Assembly (NCBI GenBank): GCA_033026295.1 | Contig: CM065183.1 | Location: 1,736,001-1,800,000 of the forward strand | DNA length: 64,000 nucleotides | Direction: 5' to 3' | Source: Channa striata | Taxonomy: Eukaryota; Chordata; Actinopteri; Anabantiformes; Channidae | Notes under the pieces: model-generated | What the model saw: the letters and a program-made list of their open reading frames with translations, nothing else | Told to the model about the DNA's origin: nothing | Databases searched by the model: none | Shown: piece by piece, positions 1 through 11,439 of the stretch | How positions within the stretch are numbered: position 1 is the stretch's first letter | Layout: every line of letters begins with the position of its first letter | Position numbers and translations under genes: made by a program

Positions 1-387
1 GTTTTAATTTACTAAGAAGTAGCACCTTGACTTAATACACCAAATTCCCAGTAGAGCAAATTTGGTTTTGCCCTCTGGGACATCTTAAGCTCTATTAAAT
101 TATTTTTTCAGGAGTGACGATTGAATTCAACTTTATGTCTTTACATCTAGTGTTGCTGTGTGACTTTTACCTGTTCAGTTTTTTTTTTTCCACAATGCTT
201 TTGTTATCACCAATTGCTATTCCAATAGATGACCCATATTGTGCAGAGTGTTTATCCTTAATGAATATGGTGAGCAAAGGTTAAACCAAAGGCTAAAACC
301 TCAGGTAGTCATTAAGAGTCATTTATTGCTGGAACAATTAATCTTAGAAGAATCAGCTGGGTAACAAGACACAACTGTAAGTGTGTG
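1..387. other. unassigned non-coding DNA
   Basis: AT-rich sequence with a short T-run near 180. I see no coding potential, repeat boundary or motif that I can name. Confidence 0.5.
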
Positions 388-624
388 CCCATGGTGCAGG
401 AGGTAGCACAGTTGTTTCTTTAATCCCAGGGTTGCTTGTTTGATCCCTGGCTGTTCCTATTGCGTGTCCTTGAGCAAGACACTGAACCCACAATTAATTG
501 CTTCTGGTCAGTGTAGGCCAGCTACATAGCTCACATGTGTGACTGTAAGTGCAAATGGGTGAATGAGAAGCAGTGTTCCACTGACCAATAAGTGGAAAAG
601 TGATATATAAGTGCAGACCATCTA
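388..624 (+). repeat. tRNA-derived SINE, nearly complete
   Basis: The left end carries a pol III A-box-like stretch (GGTAGCACAGTTG, about 402-414) and a B-box-like stretch (TTTGATCCCTGG, about 439-450). The middle has the common teleost SINE phrase CTTGAGCAAGACACTGAACC. The right end has GATATATAAGTGCAGACCAT, the decayed form of the GCGCTATATAAGTGC tail. The same family recurs at 33590-33780 (minus, tail half) and 42995-43213 (plus). A-box and B-box identification is by eye; the family name is not known to me. Confidence 0.7.
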
Positions 625-639
625 GCTGTATGTCACATG

Positions 640-3600
640 TTCCAGTTTTGGTGGTTCTATACACTGTATGTAGGTGTAAATACTGTAAAACAAACAGTGG
701 AATTCTGCAGTTGGCGACTGTGTCTATGTAAATACAGTACAGCTCCTTAGCTCAGTAATTGTGGCAGTACTGCCTTGCAATTAGAGCCTGAGAACTTACT
801 GACACTTAGATTGATGGTAGACCTGCAGTGGCGTATCTCTTTCCTCTGAGAGTAAAAAAAGAAATGGGCCAAATCGTTAACTTCATTTATTACACTTGAG
901 TGTTTTTTTTTTTTTATGTGTGTGTGTGTTTCTTCTTCCCTTGCTTTTTCGAGTGCTCTGCCATTAAAAGTCTATGCCTGTCTGTAAATTGCTCTAACAT
1001 ATATTGCAGCAAGGACAGCTGCCAATGATGGTGTCTTCTGAGGTGGAGCTGCCATTATAAATAATCTCAAAATTGTCCCGCACCTGTCAACTGCTGCAGC
1101 GGATTCACAACTTCCCCCAGGGGGGATAATGATAGCCTTGGAAACTGATAAATGTGGGGGATGTAATCAGGCCCGCCAGCTCGCCCAGGCTGGTCTATTC
1201 TGAGAGGTGCAAAGGAGCCTGGTGGGAGGCCTTGACTGAGTTCAGGTGGATAAAGAGAGGATCCTCTATAAGCTTGTCGAGCCCTCCACCCAGCTCCTCA
1301 AACTATGGCACAGGGGATGAATTTTTTAAAGGTTGAGATGCAGTGGGAGCTGGTGGGTAGGAAAGTTGCTCATAGACTCGTCAAAATATCGTTCTTGTCC
1401 GTGTGGAACATCCTCTGAAACAACATTTAGCAGCTGAGGACGGTGAACTTCTCAAGCGAAGCCCATACTAACGATATTCTCTCAGGTGGGACAGAAGCTT
1501 CCAAAAGAGAAGCAACTGAATATATTTAGTTGATTTTGCGTTTTACATTTAGGCCTTCAGGCTTTCACTGATGTCATGCCACACCCCACTTCAGTGTCAA
1601 GATGCGTGCTTGACACATACTCATTTAGGACAGTAATATTATTATTGTTATACTTTCATCATTTAGTCTTGCATCAAGTGTAAGCATATATATTGAATTT
1701 ATAGGGGCAGCATGTAGGTGTAAATGTGAGATAGACTGAAGACTTGTCCAGGGTTCCGCCTCTCACCCTACGGCAGCTGGGACTGGTTACAGATAATTGA
1801 TGTATGGATATCAAATTTACAGATTTTTCAGGTTGCGCCATCACAGCAAACAATTCTCAGTTTAATTATTTAATATAAAATAATCATTTGACCATCATAT
1901 TTTTTGCTGCACTATGTCAGATATGTTGTGATGTACTTTACTATGTGTTATGACTCCACTGCAGTCAGTTCCAAATGACACAATTCCTATGTGTAGGTGT
2001 CGTCTTTGATTTAAGGAGTTAGTCAGCAACAACTTGGATAGCATATGTAGGGTTTTTGTAGGCAATTTTGTTTCGCCCTAGATGGCAGTTTTGGATGCTT
2101 AAGTATATTTTGAAAACATTAACTAGTCAAACCAATTATACATCAAATTATTTGCAATCAGTGAGAAGGAATTTCCCTGATGTTTGGAAATAAACCAGGT
2201 ATTTACTGCAGCTGTGTTCACTTCCTGCTTTATTTTGTATGTTTAGCCTTCAGCAAGTGAAAAGCATGCTAATTTGTATTCAGGGAAGGAGCAACTAAAG
2301 ACTTTTTAAGGCAAAATACTTCACAGCCTTATTTAGGTCAGTGTCCGTCTACAACAAGAAGCACCATCCTTTAAGTTTTTTAACATTTAGCTCAATCTGA
2401 GCTGATAATATTGCCTGAAACAATTATTCAGAAAGAATCTGCTGCTTTTGACATCATCACTAATACAAGAGAACCAGCTGCTTTGGCAGCCACACATGTC
2501 CACACTGGACCTCCACCGTTCTCCACAGACTGAGGGGGCGGCTTCAGATCATGAGCAGTTCCTTAAAAGAAAAGTCTTCTCTTTTCACCTTTCTAGTAAA
2601 CGTTGACATGTCTAATTTACCGGTAGGATGTTGTTCCCTTTTTTGAGACTTACCAATAGTTTATAAGTAAGTCAGATAAAGTCTTCTCCTGATTGTTGAC
2701 TTTAGCAGACATGTTGAGGGTAATTTTGATCTTGCTAACATTTAAAGAAGGTTCTCTTTACCAGGGAAAATATTATTCTGCCATCCACCACAAGTTGTCT
2801 ACTCAGCTAAAGTTAGACCCCTTAATCCTGTCTATCCTGATGGGAGTGGTCTCTTCCATAGGAAATGAGTTGACATGCCATGGAAATGATTTGAATCATT
2901 TCCAGATCGTAATCCAAGTCATGACATTCTGTATCTGAGAATCTGTGCTGACGTTAGACGGCGTCCACCACCATCGTCAAAGCAGTACAGAAAGGAATAT
3001 TGTAACAATGGTTTTCCAGTAAACGTCCGGAAGCTGTTCTGGTGGCATGATGCATCCCACCACCTTTCCTTTGAGTTGTTACCCATCTGTCGCTGGCTGT
3101 GCAGTTTTCCTCTGCAATGGGGCCTATTAGTGAAATTGAGAATGACATTTATTCACTTTTAATTTCACCTCTAAACAAAGTGGTTTAGAGAATCTGGAGA
3201 AACTATTTGCAGTTGCTTTGGGGTTAGACAGTGTGACTAACAGTGGACGAAATGACAAAAACAGAATTATGCTTTGTTGGAAAGAGTGGATGAATGAACA
3301 TTTCCCATGTTTCCTTGTTATTGTACATGTTTCCTGTGATTGAGCTCTCATTACAATGTTACCTTCCCTCCCACACAAGTCTAACTTTGAGAAAACACAG
3401 ACAAGAAAGCCCCACATGCTTTTTATGCATCATGCTCTGTAGATGTGGTCTGTCTCACTCCCCCCCACCCCAAATGGCTCACCTCTCTTTGCTCTGTTTA
3501 CTGTAAGGAGACATTTAACTCCTCTCCTTTTCTATCGTTCCATCTCTTCCTTACTATTACCAGAGAAGCTGCAGACTGAAGCAGCGCCCTGGCCTCGCTG

Positions 3601-4385
3601 AGCTTTTACTCTTCTAATCTGCAGCTTCAATCTGGGGATCAGATGGATCTACGCCCACTTATCTCATGGCTCAAGTTCTACTTTCCTCTGAGTCAATGTG
3701 AGGGGGTATGTGTGTGACAACGATAAAGACAATGTGCATGTGGGGGGGGTGGAGTAGGAGGGTAGCATTAGCAATTCCTGAGAGGCACTAGCCCCATAAA
3801 TATAAAAAGTCTCCAATTGACTCCTGCTTTCCTCCACGTTCAACGCGTGCAGACCTACAGGCTGCAGAATACACAACACTTCATAGCTGCTTTAATGTAA
3901 GAGAATATCAAGTGTAGATGTAAGACATCTGAAAGGACTAATAATTTTAGTAATGTGTCATATATCCAGTAGAAATAGAAAAGAGAATACTTTACTAAAC
4001 ATAAAAAAGTTCATCTGGAATCCTGTGTTGTGGTAATAAGTAAGAATGAAAATCTTATTTTACTATTATTCGTAATAGAAATGGTGAAGGCATAACATGT
4101 TTTAAAGAAAATGTTACATTTTATGCATTTTATTACATTATGGGTTTTATGTCAAATGTATTTAAACATATTATAATAGAATGTAACAATGAATACAAAT
4201 GCCTTAAGGTCCAGTGGGTTTCATACATGCTCAGTTTCTATCCTAACCATTGTTTCCTACTTGATTGGGTTTTAATGCTTATGGATGGTTTTGAATGCAA
4301 ACCACATACCAGTACATATGTAGATATTTCCTTTGTGTGTTATTTAGGCACTTGTGTATTTAAACCACTCTTTCTCAAAACATGA
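640..4385. other. unassigned intergenic DNA with one conserved-looking block
   Basis: No host exon or intact transposon seen. It holds a T-run followed by a short TG microsatellite (about 905-930). A compositionally unusual block at about 1000-1310 could be a conserved non-coding element. There is also a near-perfect palindrome at 2881-2904. The short open frames here have no recognisable domains, start context or splice pattern, and I treat them as chance. Confidence 0.45.
2881..2904. other. 11-bp perfect inverted repeat with 2-nt spacer
   Basis: The left arm TGGAAATGATT (2881-2891) and right arm AATCATTTCCA (2894-2904) are exact reverse complements separated by TG. This forms a 24-bp near-palindrome in otherwise unremarkable sequence. 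It could be a dimeric protein-binding site or a chance structure; nothing beside it decides. Confidence 0.8.
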
Positions 4386-4389
4386 TACA

Positions 4390-4810
4390 TAATATACACT
4401 GATCAGTCACAACAATAAAGTCACCTGGTGGTTTTGAATGTTGAGATCAGTATTCTGACACCTACTAATTATGCAGCATATACATATGATTATGTAATTA
4501 TAAAATTACATATACACCACAACATTAAAACCATTAGGAGTTACATAGTCTTGGCATTTCACTGTGCCAGTGTCAGACACAGCACAGAAGCTAGTTAGGC
4601 TCCTCCATGTTTCACGGTAGGTATGGCTTTCTGTTTGATGAAATCCTGATGTTTCCATAAAGCTGATGTTATTTGCCAAAATGCTCCACTTTTGCATTGT
4701 TTGTCCAAAGAACACTCTCCATATGTTCGATGGCTTGTCAATAAGCATTTTAGTGAATTCAGTGGAGCATATTGTTTCTCGAAATGTACAATGAGACACT
4801 GATGTACACT
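4390..4810 (-). mobile_element. Tc1-like DNA transposon relic
   Basis: On the minus strand about 4590-4730 reads as the middle of a Tc1-type transposase: a stretch like WTNNAKVEHFG, then HTYRETWRS, which resembles the PTVKHGGGS block in a shifted frame. Plus-strand phrases around 4397-4420 and 4512-4535 (ACACTGATCAGTCACAACA and CACCACAACATTAAAACC) look like decayed copies of a teleost transposon end. Several frameshifts separate the matches and no catalytic aspartate motif is left intact, so the copy is dead. Exact ends are not visible. Confidence 0.55.
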
Positions 4811-6500
4811 GACCTTAGAATTTAGCTTGTCTCTAGTTTTCCTTTCTTCTTCCTTTCATCTGTTCAGTTTGGGGTAGAATTCATCCACTGTCCTCAACTA
4901 GGGCTGTCTGATTAATGAAAAAATATAATGATATTTTTTAGATGAGTCAATAACTCAATTCCTTACATTATTATTCCTTAACTAAAGATGCTAAAAAACC
5001 TTTATGAATTAAAATAGCTTGCTAAGGTTATCGGTCTAACATCTGTCACAATCTACTGGATTTGCTCTTTTTTGAGCTGGTGGTACATTTTTTGTTGGAT
5101 CAGGTTTTTGAAAAAACATTTAAGTCACTGATCCATATCTGTTAAAATAAATAAATACATAAATAAAAATATTACAGCACAGAGAACTTGAAGGAGCTGA
5201 AGGCAGCTGATTGGCTCAATCTGATATTGGCCTAATCACATCGCACTTTGTGTGTGGCTCACCTCAGATTTGGAGACAGATTGATCAGATGACATTTTTA
5301 ACAAAATATCATAATCACACTTATCCTGACATCCACTCAACATTTTTATTACATTATGCACAGGTGTTAAAACATGTGTCATTATTTCATTATGATTTAG
5401 TGTCTCTGTCTACGGTGTCACAGCACATTCACAAGGAAACGTTACAGTACAGTGAAGAATGCCGTGACACAACCTGGTTACTTCTGATATGATAAACCCC
5501 TTAAATCAAACCTCATATATCACTTAGCTTGTATAATGCTGTTCCTAGTTATTATTATTCAGTTTAAAATCAAGTCAACATGTCAACACTTATTTAACAA
5601 AGTTAAGTAGTTTTATTTAATGCTCCTAAGGTTAGATATTGATTTTTTCACAGTTAGCTTATGTTTAGCATCATTTTTCTGGTTTTTGATGACAGCAAAT
5701 TTGCAGTTGAATGTGTACCCAAGGTGATGAGGATTTTTGGCATCAGTCAAAAGCAGAACCTGGGCATAGGAATGATGATATTTTATAATATTTTTGCACA
5801 ACTTCTTTGGGGATTCCCTCTCTCCAAGGACGAGACATGCGTTTTCTGGCATGTATTGTTGTCGGCAAGTGTCGATGGGTTTTAGTGGGAGCTGCAGCAT
5901 GTTTTTGCCAAAGAGTGAGAAAGGCAACGGGAAAGGCGTAATCACTTCCTAATGCAGTTGTTGGCATTGATATCCACACTGCTGTTTGCTAGTGAGAATA
6001 TTTTACACGCCTGCACTGTCCACATCACATATCTCCCACATATATGTCAAAGCACTTTATGGTTAGGTGGAGCCCACTTTCACTTGTTGCCATCATGCTG
6101 TGAAGCCTTCTGAGGCAAAGCACATGTGGCATTTTTCAAACTAATTGGCCATGATGTTGCTGACAGTAGAGGGAAATGCCGGAAAACTCCATGACAAATT
6201 TGATCAGCTTGTGTGGTCGAACTATGCCACGAGAAAAGGCCTTACAGTCTCTCGCTCTCTCTCTCTCACTCTCTCCTGGCACATCGGATTTGCTCACAGA
6301 TCATAGAAGATTGTTTGGCACAACCATTAAAATCTGGGATTCCAGTCCGCTGGTAACTTGTGTCAGTGTAGCAATTGCCTAAGAGACAGTTGATGACTTC
6401 AACAGAGTGTCTTAACAAGGCAATACTGAGCAGCTTATGGTGTTGGGGTTTTGCTCTCAGGAAATGAATACACCAAATGCCTGTTACCATTCTGAAGGAC
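4811..6500. other. unassigned intergenic DNA
   Basis: AT-rich sequence. Open frames exist on both strands around 5613-5980, but none shows a recognisable motif and they overlap in several frames. A short CT-rich run lies near 6250-6275. Nothing else can be named. Confidence 0.4.
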
Positions 6501-6504
6501 TATG

Positions 6505-6575
6505 GGTTGGCAGTGGCTCAGGAGGTAGGGCCTGGGCCCACCGAATATTTGGTCCACATGTCAAAGAGTTACTGG
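6505..6575 (+). repeat. SINE head fragment
   Basis: GGCAGTGGCTCAGGAGGTAG (about 6509-6528) is an A-box-like tRNA-derived SINE head. It is followed by a shortened GGTCCACATGTCAAAGAG stretch that matches the downstream body of the same fish SINE type. The B box and tail are missing, so this is a truncated, internally deleted copy. Confidence 0.4.
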
Positions 6576-6859
6576 GAAAACGTCATTTGCTGTATTAAAA
6601 AACATTTTTTTACAGTAACAGTAGGTTTCTTGTTAAGAAAAAAACTAGAAAACTGTCAACTCAAAATGAAATTCCACCTTAACGGCCATTTATATTACAG
6701 TACAGCTAACGTTTTACATCACTTCTGTTAATCCTTCCTACCTGCGGTGGGTGGGAAACATAATTGTGGTCCTGCTGAGAAGCATCAGTGGCAGCGTCCA
6801 CATTTTACACCTGATGAGGAGAAGACCGTTATACAACCGACAGTTATTCCACGAAAAGT

Positions 6860-6907
6860 GACTTGGGACAAGTCCATTTAAGAGACGACTGCTGCCTGCA
6901 GTCGTCT
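6860..6907. other. two adjacent perfect stem-loops
   Basis: GACTTG (6860-6865) pairs with CAAGTC (6869-6874) around GGA. Eight bases later AGACGACTGC (6883-6892) pairs perfectly with GCAGTCGTCT (6898-6907) around TGCCT. The second has a 10-bp stem. No T-run follows either one. The function is unknown. Confidence 0.8.
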
Positions 6908-7569
6908 AGTGCGATCCTCCACAGTGAAGTGCTGACTACAAACATGTGTTCTACTTCTTTGCATCTTAAAACTTGGTTGTTTGTCTTTTTCTCTTTTTCT
7001 GAAGTTTTGCATCCTTTGGAAACGAGTGAAAGGACAAGTGTTTCGGTTTTTGCAACGAACACAAACATGAAGGTTTTCTACAAAAGCTCCAGTTCTGCTT
7101 TTGTACCTGTGCAATAAATTAGAACGGAATGTAAGCTGCCCATTTTTAACTGTTTTAGGTTTAGGACTGTGGAAATGTGAAAAAGGTCTTTTAGTTGTTT
7201 TGGGATGTCCTGTCACGTTAAGGTGGATCAAAAAAACAGGAAAAAATTACAGGAAGAGAGAGATTACCAAGGGGAGAGGAGGGCACAGGCAGAGCTTAAA
7301 GGAGGGGAAAGAAAATTATTAGTCATTGTGTTGCGTTAATGTTACAGGTTGGTTGTTTTACAGATCGGGCGCTGTAGGAGCTGCTGGCAAATCACTCGAC
7401 ACATACCGAGTCCCTGATCACGGTTACAGAGGCGCTGGCTTAGCTCCAGTGTGCTAGTGGATGTGAAGAAAAAGACTACACGTGCGGGACACGCTGCGCC
7501 AGCTTTGGATGCTGCCACACACGCCTGCGGTCCGACCTGCTCAGCTAGAGGAGTCTGCCCTCACATCTT

Positions 7570-7670
7570 GAAGCCTATATAAGCCGTGGTATTATGCATT
7601 ATACTCTTTGGTACAGTCTGACCGAAGGTTTGGAAAGCGGGATGGGACGTCATTCCTACCAAAGAGTACC
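7570..7670 (+). promoter_or_regulatory. TATA-like box followed by 12-bp inverted repeat hairpin
   Basis: CCTATATAAGCC (about 7574-7585) is a canonical-looking TATA element in a locally GC-richer block (7370-7590). TACTCTTTGGTA (7602-7613) is perfectly repeated in inverse as TACCAAAGAGTA (7657-7668). A few further pairs are possible inside the 43-nt interior (GAC of the left side with GTC of the right). The spacing puts a predicted transcript start at the left arm. It could be a promoter with a hairpin RNA, part of an unrecognised small transposon, or coincidence. Confidence 0.35.
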
Positions 7671-10090
7671 ATGAAACACACTACAGGAAAACACACGAGC
7701 TCAGACATGGATGGTACCACAGACTGCTTAAAAAATCTAATCTAAAAAGCTAATCCAACAGATTGTTTTGTTAATTAACAAAAATATTTGTTTTAGAATA
7801 AGTTTCATTGTATTATTATACTAACCCATATGTCTTTTGTGGCATAATGGGTAATATATAAATAATGAGACATCTAATTTTCAAGGGAAAGCAAGGGAGT
7901 TAAAGACACATAGCATTGAAGCTACATGATAGTTAACCAGGCCTCTCTGCACACTAGTCAGAGTCAGAAATTCAAGTTTTTAGACCCTGTACTCATTCCG
8001 CTTCCGTGCATAGGTTTTATGACGTTAAGAGGTGTGGGGCTCCTGACTGTTGGGGGGCTCATGTTTTTGCAACCTGGCCAGTATTGGCTCGTTTTGTCTA
8101 AACATTTCACAGTATCTGCTCCAGTGGCACCTTAAATTTAATAGTAGTCCGAGTATTTAGTGATTCAGTGCCTACAATTAAGCAACAAAGAGGATAGGTG
8201 CCAATGACAACAGCATGTGCTCCAGGTGAGAGGGTCGCCAACTTGTACTGTATACAGGCTAAATATTTTAAAAAGTAAGCAGGCTCTGGAATTGTAAATT
8301 GTCTAAAACAATTTAAGTAGAGCCTCAGAATAAAAAACAGCAGCCCCCCAGTTATGCATAATATGGGCTTTTTGAGCACTTTGCTGCTGTGGCTGCTTTT
8401 CCACAGCAGTGGTTGACTAAAAATGTGCTGAAACTGAATTCAAAGCTAACTCTTGAGTTGGCACGATTGCATATTATAAGTGTGATGAAAATTCACTTTG
8501 CACAGCACAAATTCAAGAAAAGACACACCTGCTCATTGCAAAAACAGAAAGATAAAAGTTTGTGTATATTTTAGAGCAAATTTCTATACAGCAATTTTAA
8601 CAGCAATTATGAAGAACAGAAAATAATTCCTTATTTTCAAAAAGGGAACAAGGTGAACCCTAGATGTAGTTACCTAGCAACAGTGTTGTCATGACTTAAA
8701 CCACTCTTGACACTTTGAGAAACACGTTAGTGTAAATATGCTCAGCTATTTAATTTTAAGCAGTGGACTTTACTGGGCTACTGTACTCACTCTACAGTGG
8801 CAAGGACTTACTATATAGCTTTATATAATCATGAACTTATCCAGTTTTTCTTTCTCCCCTGCAAATTAAGATTAACATGATCACCTGTGTATAAAGTGAG
8901 TTCAATAGTTGTGGCTTACAACTTCTGCAGGAAGTGTAAATAAAAAATTGTACACTGTGAAATGTCAAGATAAATATTTGATAAATTTGTCCTTATGCGC
9001 TTTAGCTGAAGTATATGAGCTTCTATCTGCAACACCAGTGTGTCCGCAGAAAGGTCAAATCCAAAATAAATAAAGAAATTAAAGCACTGTGGATTTGTTT
9101 CTGCACCTCAGCCGATTTGTGTGTTGGATGATGGGCTGTGGGTGTGTTCCAGTGCATCCAGAGTTCATAAACCTCTGCCCCCATCCACTAGCTGTGTTTG
9201 ACAGGCTGGGGTTAGAATGGTTAACAGAGCAGCAGTCAGACCACATCACCACAGGGTGAAACCGCAAGCCACTGGAGAGAACACCTTCACTTCTGCCAAC
9301 AGTCTGCAAGGACAATACACGCTTGACAGCTGCCTGGCTGGGCTACATGTAGTAGAAAGAAATGTGCAAAATAGCAGACAGCTCATGGAAAAAAGTGTTT
9401 CTTCACAGAATCAATATTTAATAATTGTTTAATTACCCTAAAAGGCACATCCCCAAATCATTAATAACAAAGCTGCAATTGCACACATATGGAGTAAGTA
9501 ACTATGGAATAAGTTATATACAGTATTTATATAAAGCAGCTGATTTGTCAGACTGTAGATGGCAAACATGGCTGAAGAGTCAGTCTGTACGTGAGGACTG
9601 ACAGCAATTAAAATGTCATTTCAGGTGTAAGATCGAAATTTAGTTGAGCAAAAAAAAAAATTCACTTAATGAGACAGTTGGGCTTATAAATGCTCTCTGG
9701 CTGTCAGATAGAAGTGTTCTGTGAGCATCCTAAATGTCAATGTGGTGGATGCACATGCATGTTGGGGATCCACAGTAGGTGAGAGGTCAATGTGTTTGGA
9801 GCTTGTTAAACACCCAGCACACAGTGTGATATAAAGAGTGGATGTAGCGGATCATCCGTTTAGTGGATGAACTCTTCGCTGCAGACTGTGCAGCGCTGTG
9901 GCAGATCTTCAACATGCACTTTACTGACTACAGTCCTAACAATAAATGTTTTATGGTTTTGTCATGCAAACCCTGATCTGGTTTAATGGAGACTGATGTA
10001 AATACCACTCAACATTTCCATTCTACTCAACTTTTCAACTGCTGTGAATTGTCGCTATAGAAATAAAGGCACTTTGTAGAAGTCAAGTCT
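7671..10090. other. unassigned intergenic DNA
   Basis: No gene or transposon recognised. A small inverted repeat CGCTGCA-GACTG-TGCAGCG sits at 9877-9895, and an A-run at about 9650. The short open frames show no recognisable domains. Confidence 0.4.
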
Positions 10091-10294
10091 ATTCATACCC
10101 TCAGTCACACCCTATGTCCGGGTGCAGCTTCGCTTTAGTTTCCTCTTATTCTTTCAGGTACCACCTAGCTCCACATTGTTTAGTTCACTTTCCTCTTTCC
10201 ACTTTCCAATCACCCCAACTGGGGAGTTTTTCCACTACACTTCGTTAGTCTACATTTGTTGACAGGTTGTCTAACTTAAAGTCTCCGAAGAAAG

Positions 10295-10633
10295 ATGGCG
10301 CCGGTGTTTGTGGCTGCTCGTCTCCTGCTCGTTCTACCCGTGGTGTTTACTTATTTTCGGGCTTTTGGAACGCTACAGGCCAAGTCTCTGCTGGTTTACG
10401 ATCGTCAGTTCCTTCTGGATCTTCGAAATAATGTTAAGGATCTATGTATATTTGATCCTTGTGGACATAAAACTCTGCCGCCGCTCCTGTTGGGAATTCC
10501 GACTCACCTGTTACAGGCCTCGGCTCTTCTCCCTCGGCGAAAACGTCGTCGCGGTAAACGCAGTGGTCAGCTGGTGAAGCTGAAGACCCGCCTGGCTCGA
10601 TCCCTTCGTTTCTCTCGAACGGGACACGGTTAA
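10295..10633 (+). pseudogene. L2 LINE N-terminal region (112 codons)
   Basis: It starts at the ATG of AAGATGGCGCCGG, a start context common to fish L2 and CR1-type LINEs. The product begins with a hydrophobic stretch and ends in an arginine/lysine-rich block (RRKRRRGKR, about residues 81-89), as in the linker before the endonuclease of related fish elements. It stops at 10633, before the endonuclease, whereas intact relatives read on. The basic block suggests nucleic-acid binding. Confidence 0.7.
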
Positions 10634-10814
10634 CACCTTCCCTTCGTTGTGCCCTGGCGTTTCCTGGACCCCATCGGAGCCTGCCTGACACCTGTTGCGG
10701 GCGGTGATGAGATTGTCCAGCGTCCCCGCCCCTGCTCTCCTCGGCCACGCCAGCGCGGAGTAAACCCCTCGGCTTTGCTGCGCCAAACCGCAGGCCCCAG
10801 TCCGAATCGGCCTG

Positions 10815-11428
10815 GTGAACGCCAGATCGCTGACCAACAAAGGGTTCATCCTGAAGGATTTCTTCTGCTCTCAGGGTTTGGACTTCCTCTGTGTGACAGA
10901 GACTTGGGTCGGTGCTGGTGAAAGCAGCGCGTTTGTCGAACTTTTACTGGATGTTCCTACTTCGACACCCCTCGGACGTCGGGTCGTGGAGGAGGAACAG
11001 CGACTGTTTTTAAAAACGACTTTAAATGTCAACAGCGCGTTTTGTCTGCTTCACCTTCCAGCTTCGAGGCGACTCTATTTGAAGTGGGTCGTTCTGACCC
11101 GGTACTGTGCGCTGTCATCTACCGACCTCCCAAATATAATGACTTTTTAAATGATTTTTCTGAGTTTTTGGCCGAAATGATGCCTAACTATGACCGTCTC
11201 CTCATTGTTGGTGACTTTAATATACATGTGTGTTGCATTGAGAAACCACTGTTGAGAGACTTCTTAGCCATTATTGACTCTTTTAATTTGGTGCAATGCG
11301 TGGCTGGTCCCACACACCAACAGGGACATACATTAGACCTTGTTCTCTCTCTTGGCTTGTCTCTGTCAAACTTAAAGACCTGCATTAACGTGTTCTCTGA
11401 TCACCTGCCCCGAAATGACTTTTCCTAA
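10815..11428 (+). pseudogene. L2 LINE endonuclease domain, frameshifted
   Basis: This is the apurinic/apyrimidinic-type endonuclease that nicks target DNA for target-primed reverse transcription. Visible motifs in order: NARSLTNK and FLCVTETW (about 10815-10910, first frame), then after a frameshift VIYRPP, LLIVGDFNIHV, AGPTHQQGHTLDLVLS and FSDHLP (about 11115-11410, second frame). The catalytic-region signatures ETW, GDFN and SDH are present but lie in two different frames. Segment 10940-11040 between them is badly scrambled. Confidence 0.8.
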
Positions 11429-11439
11429 CATTAAATCCT

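Noticed and set aside
5613..5980. 110-codon minus-strand frame as a gene
   Set aside because: Overlapped by other open frames on both strands, with no recognised motif and no splice context.
6883..6907. Intrinsic transcription terminator
   Set aside because: No T-run follows the stem, and intrinsic terminators are a bacterial feature not expected in this genome.
7602..7668. miR-9 gene
   Set aside because: Only the CTTTGGT seed matches; the rest of the mature strand and the opposite arm differ from miR-9.
10295..10633. A host gene beginning ATGGCGCCGG
   Set aside because: The following sequence is collinear with L2 endonuclease and RT; the ATG is the LINE's own start.
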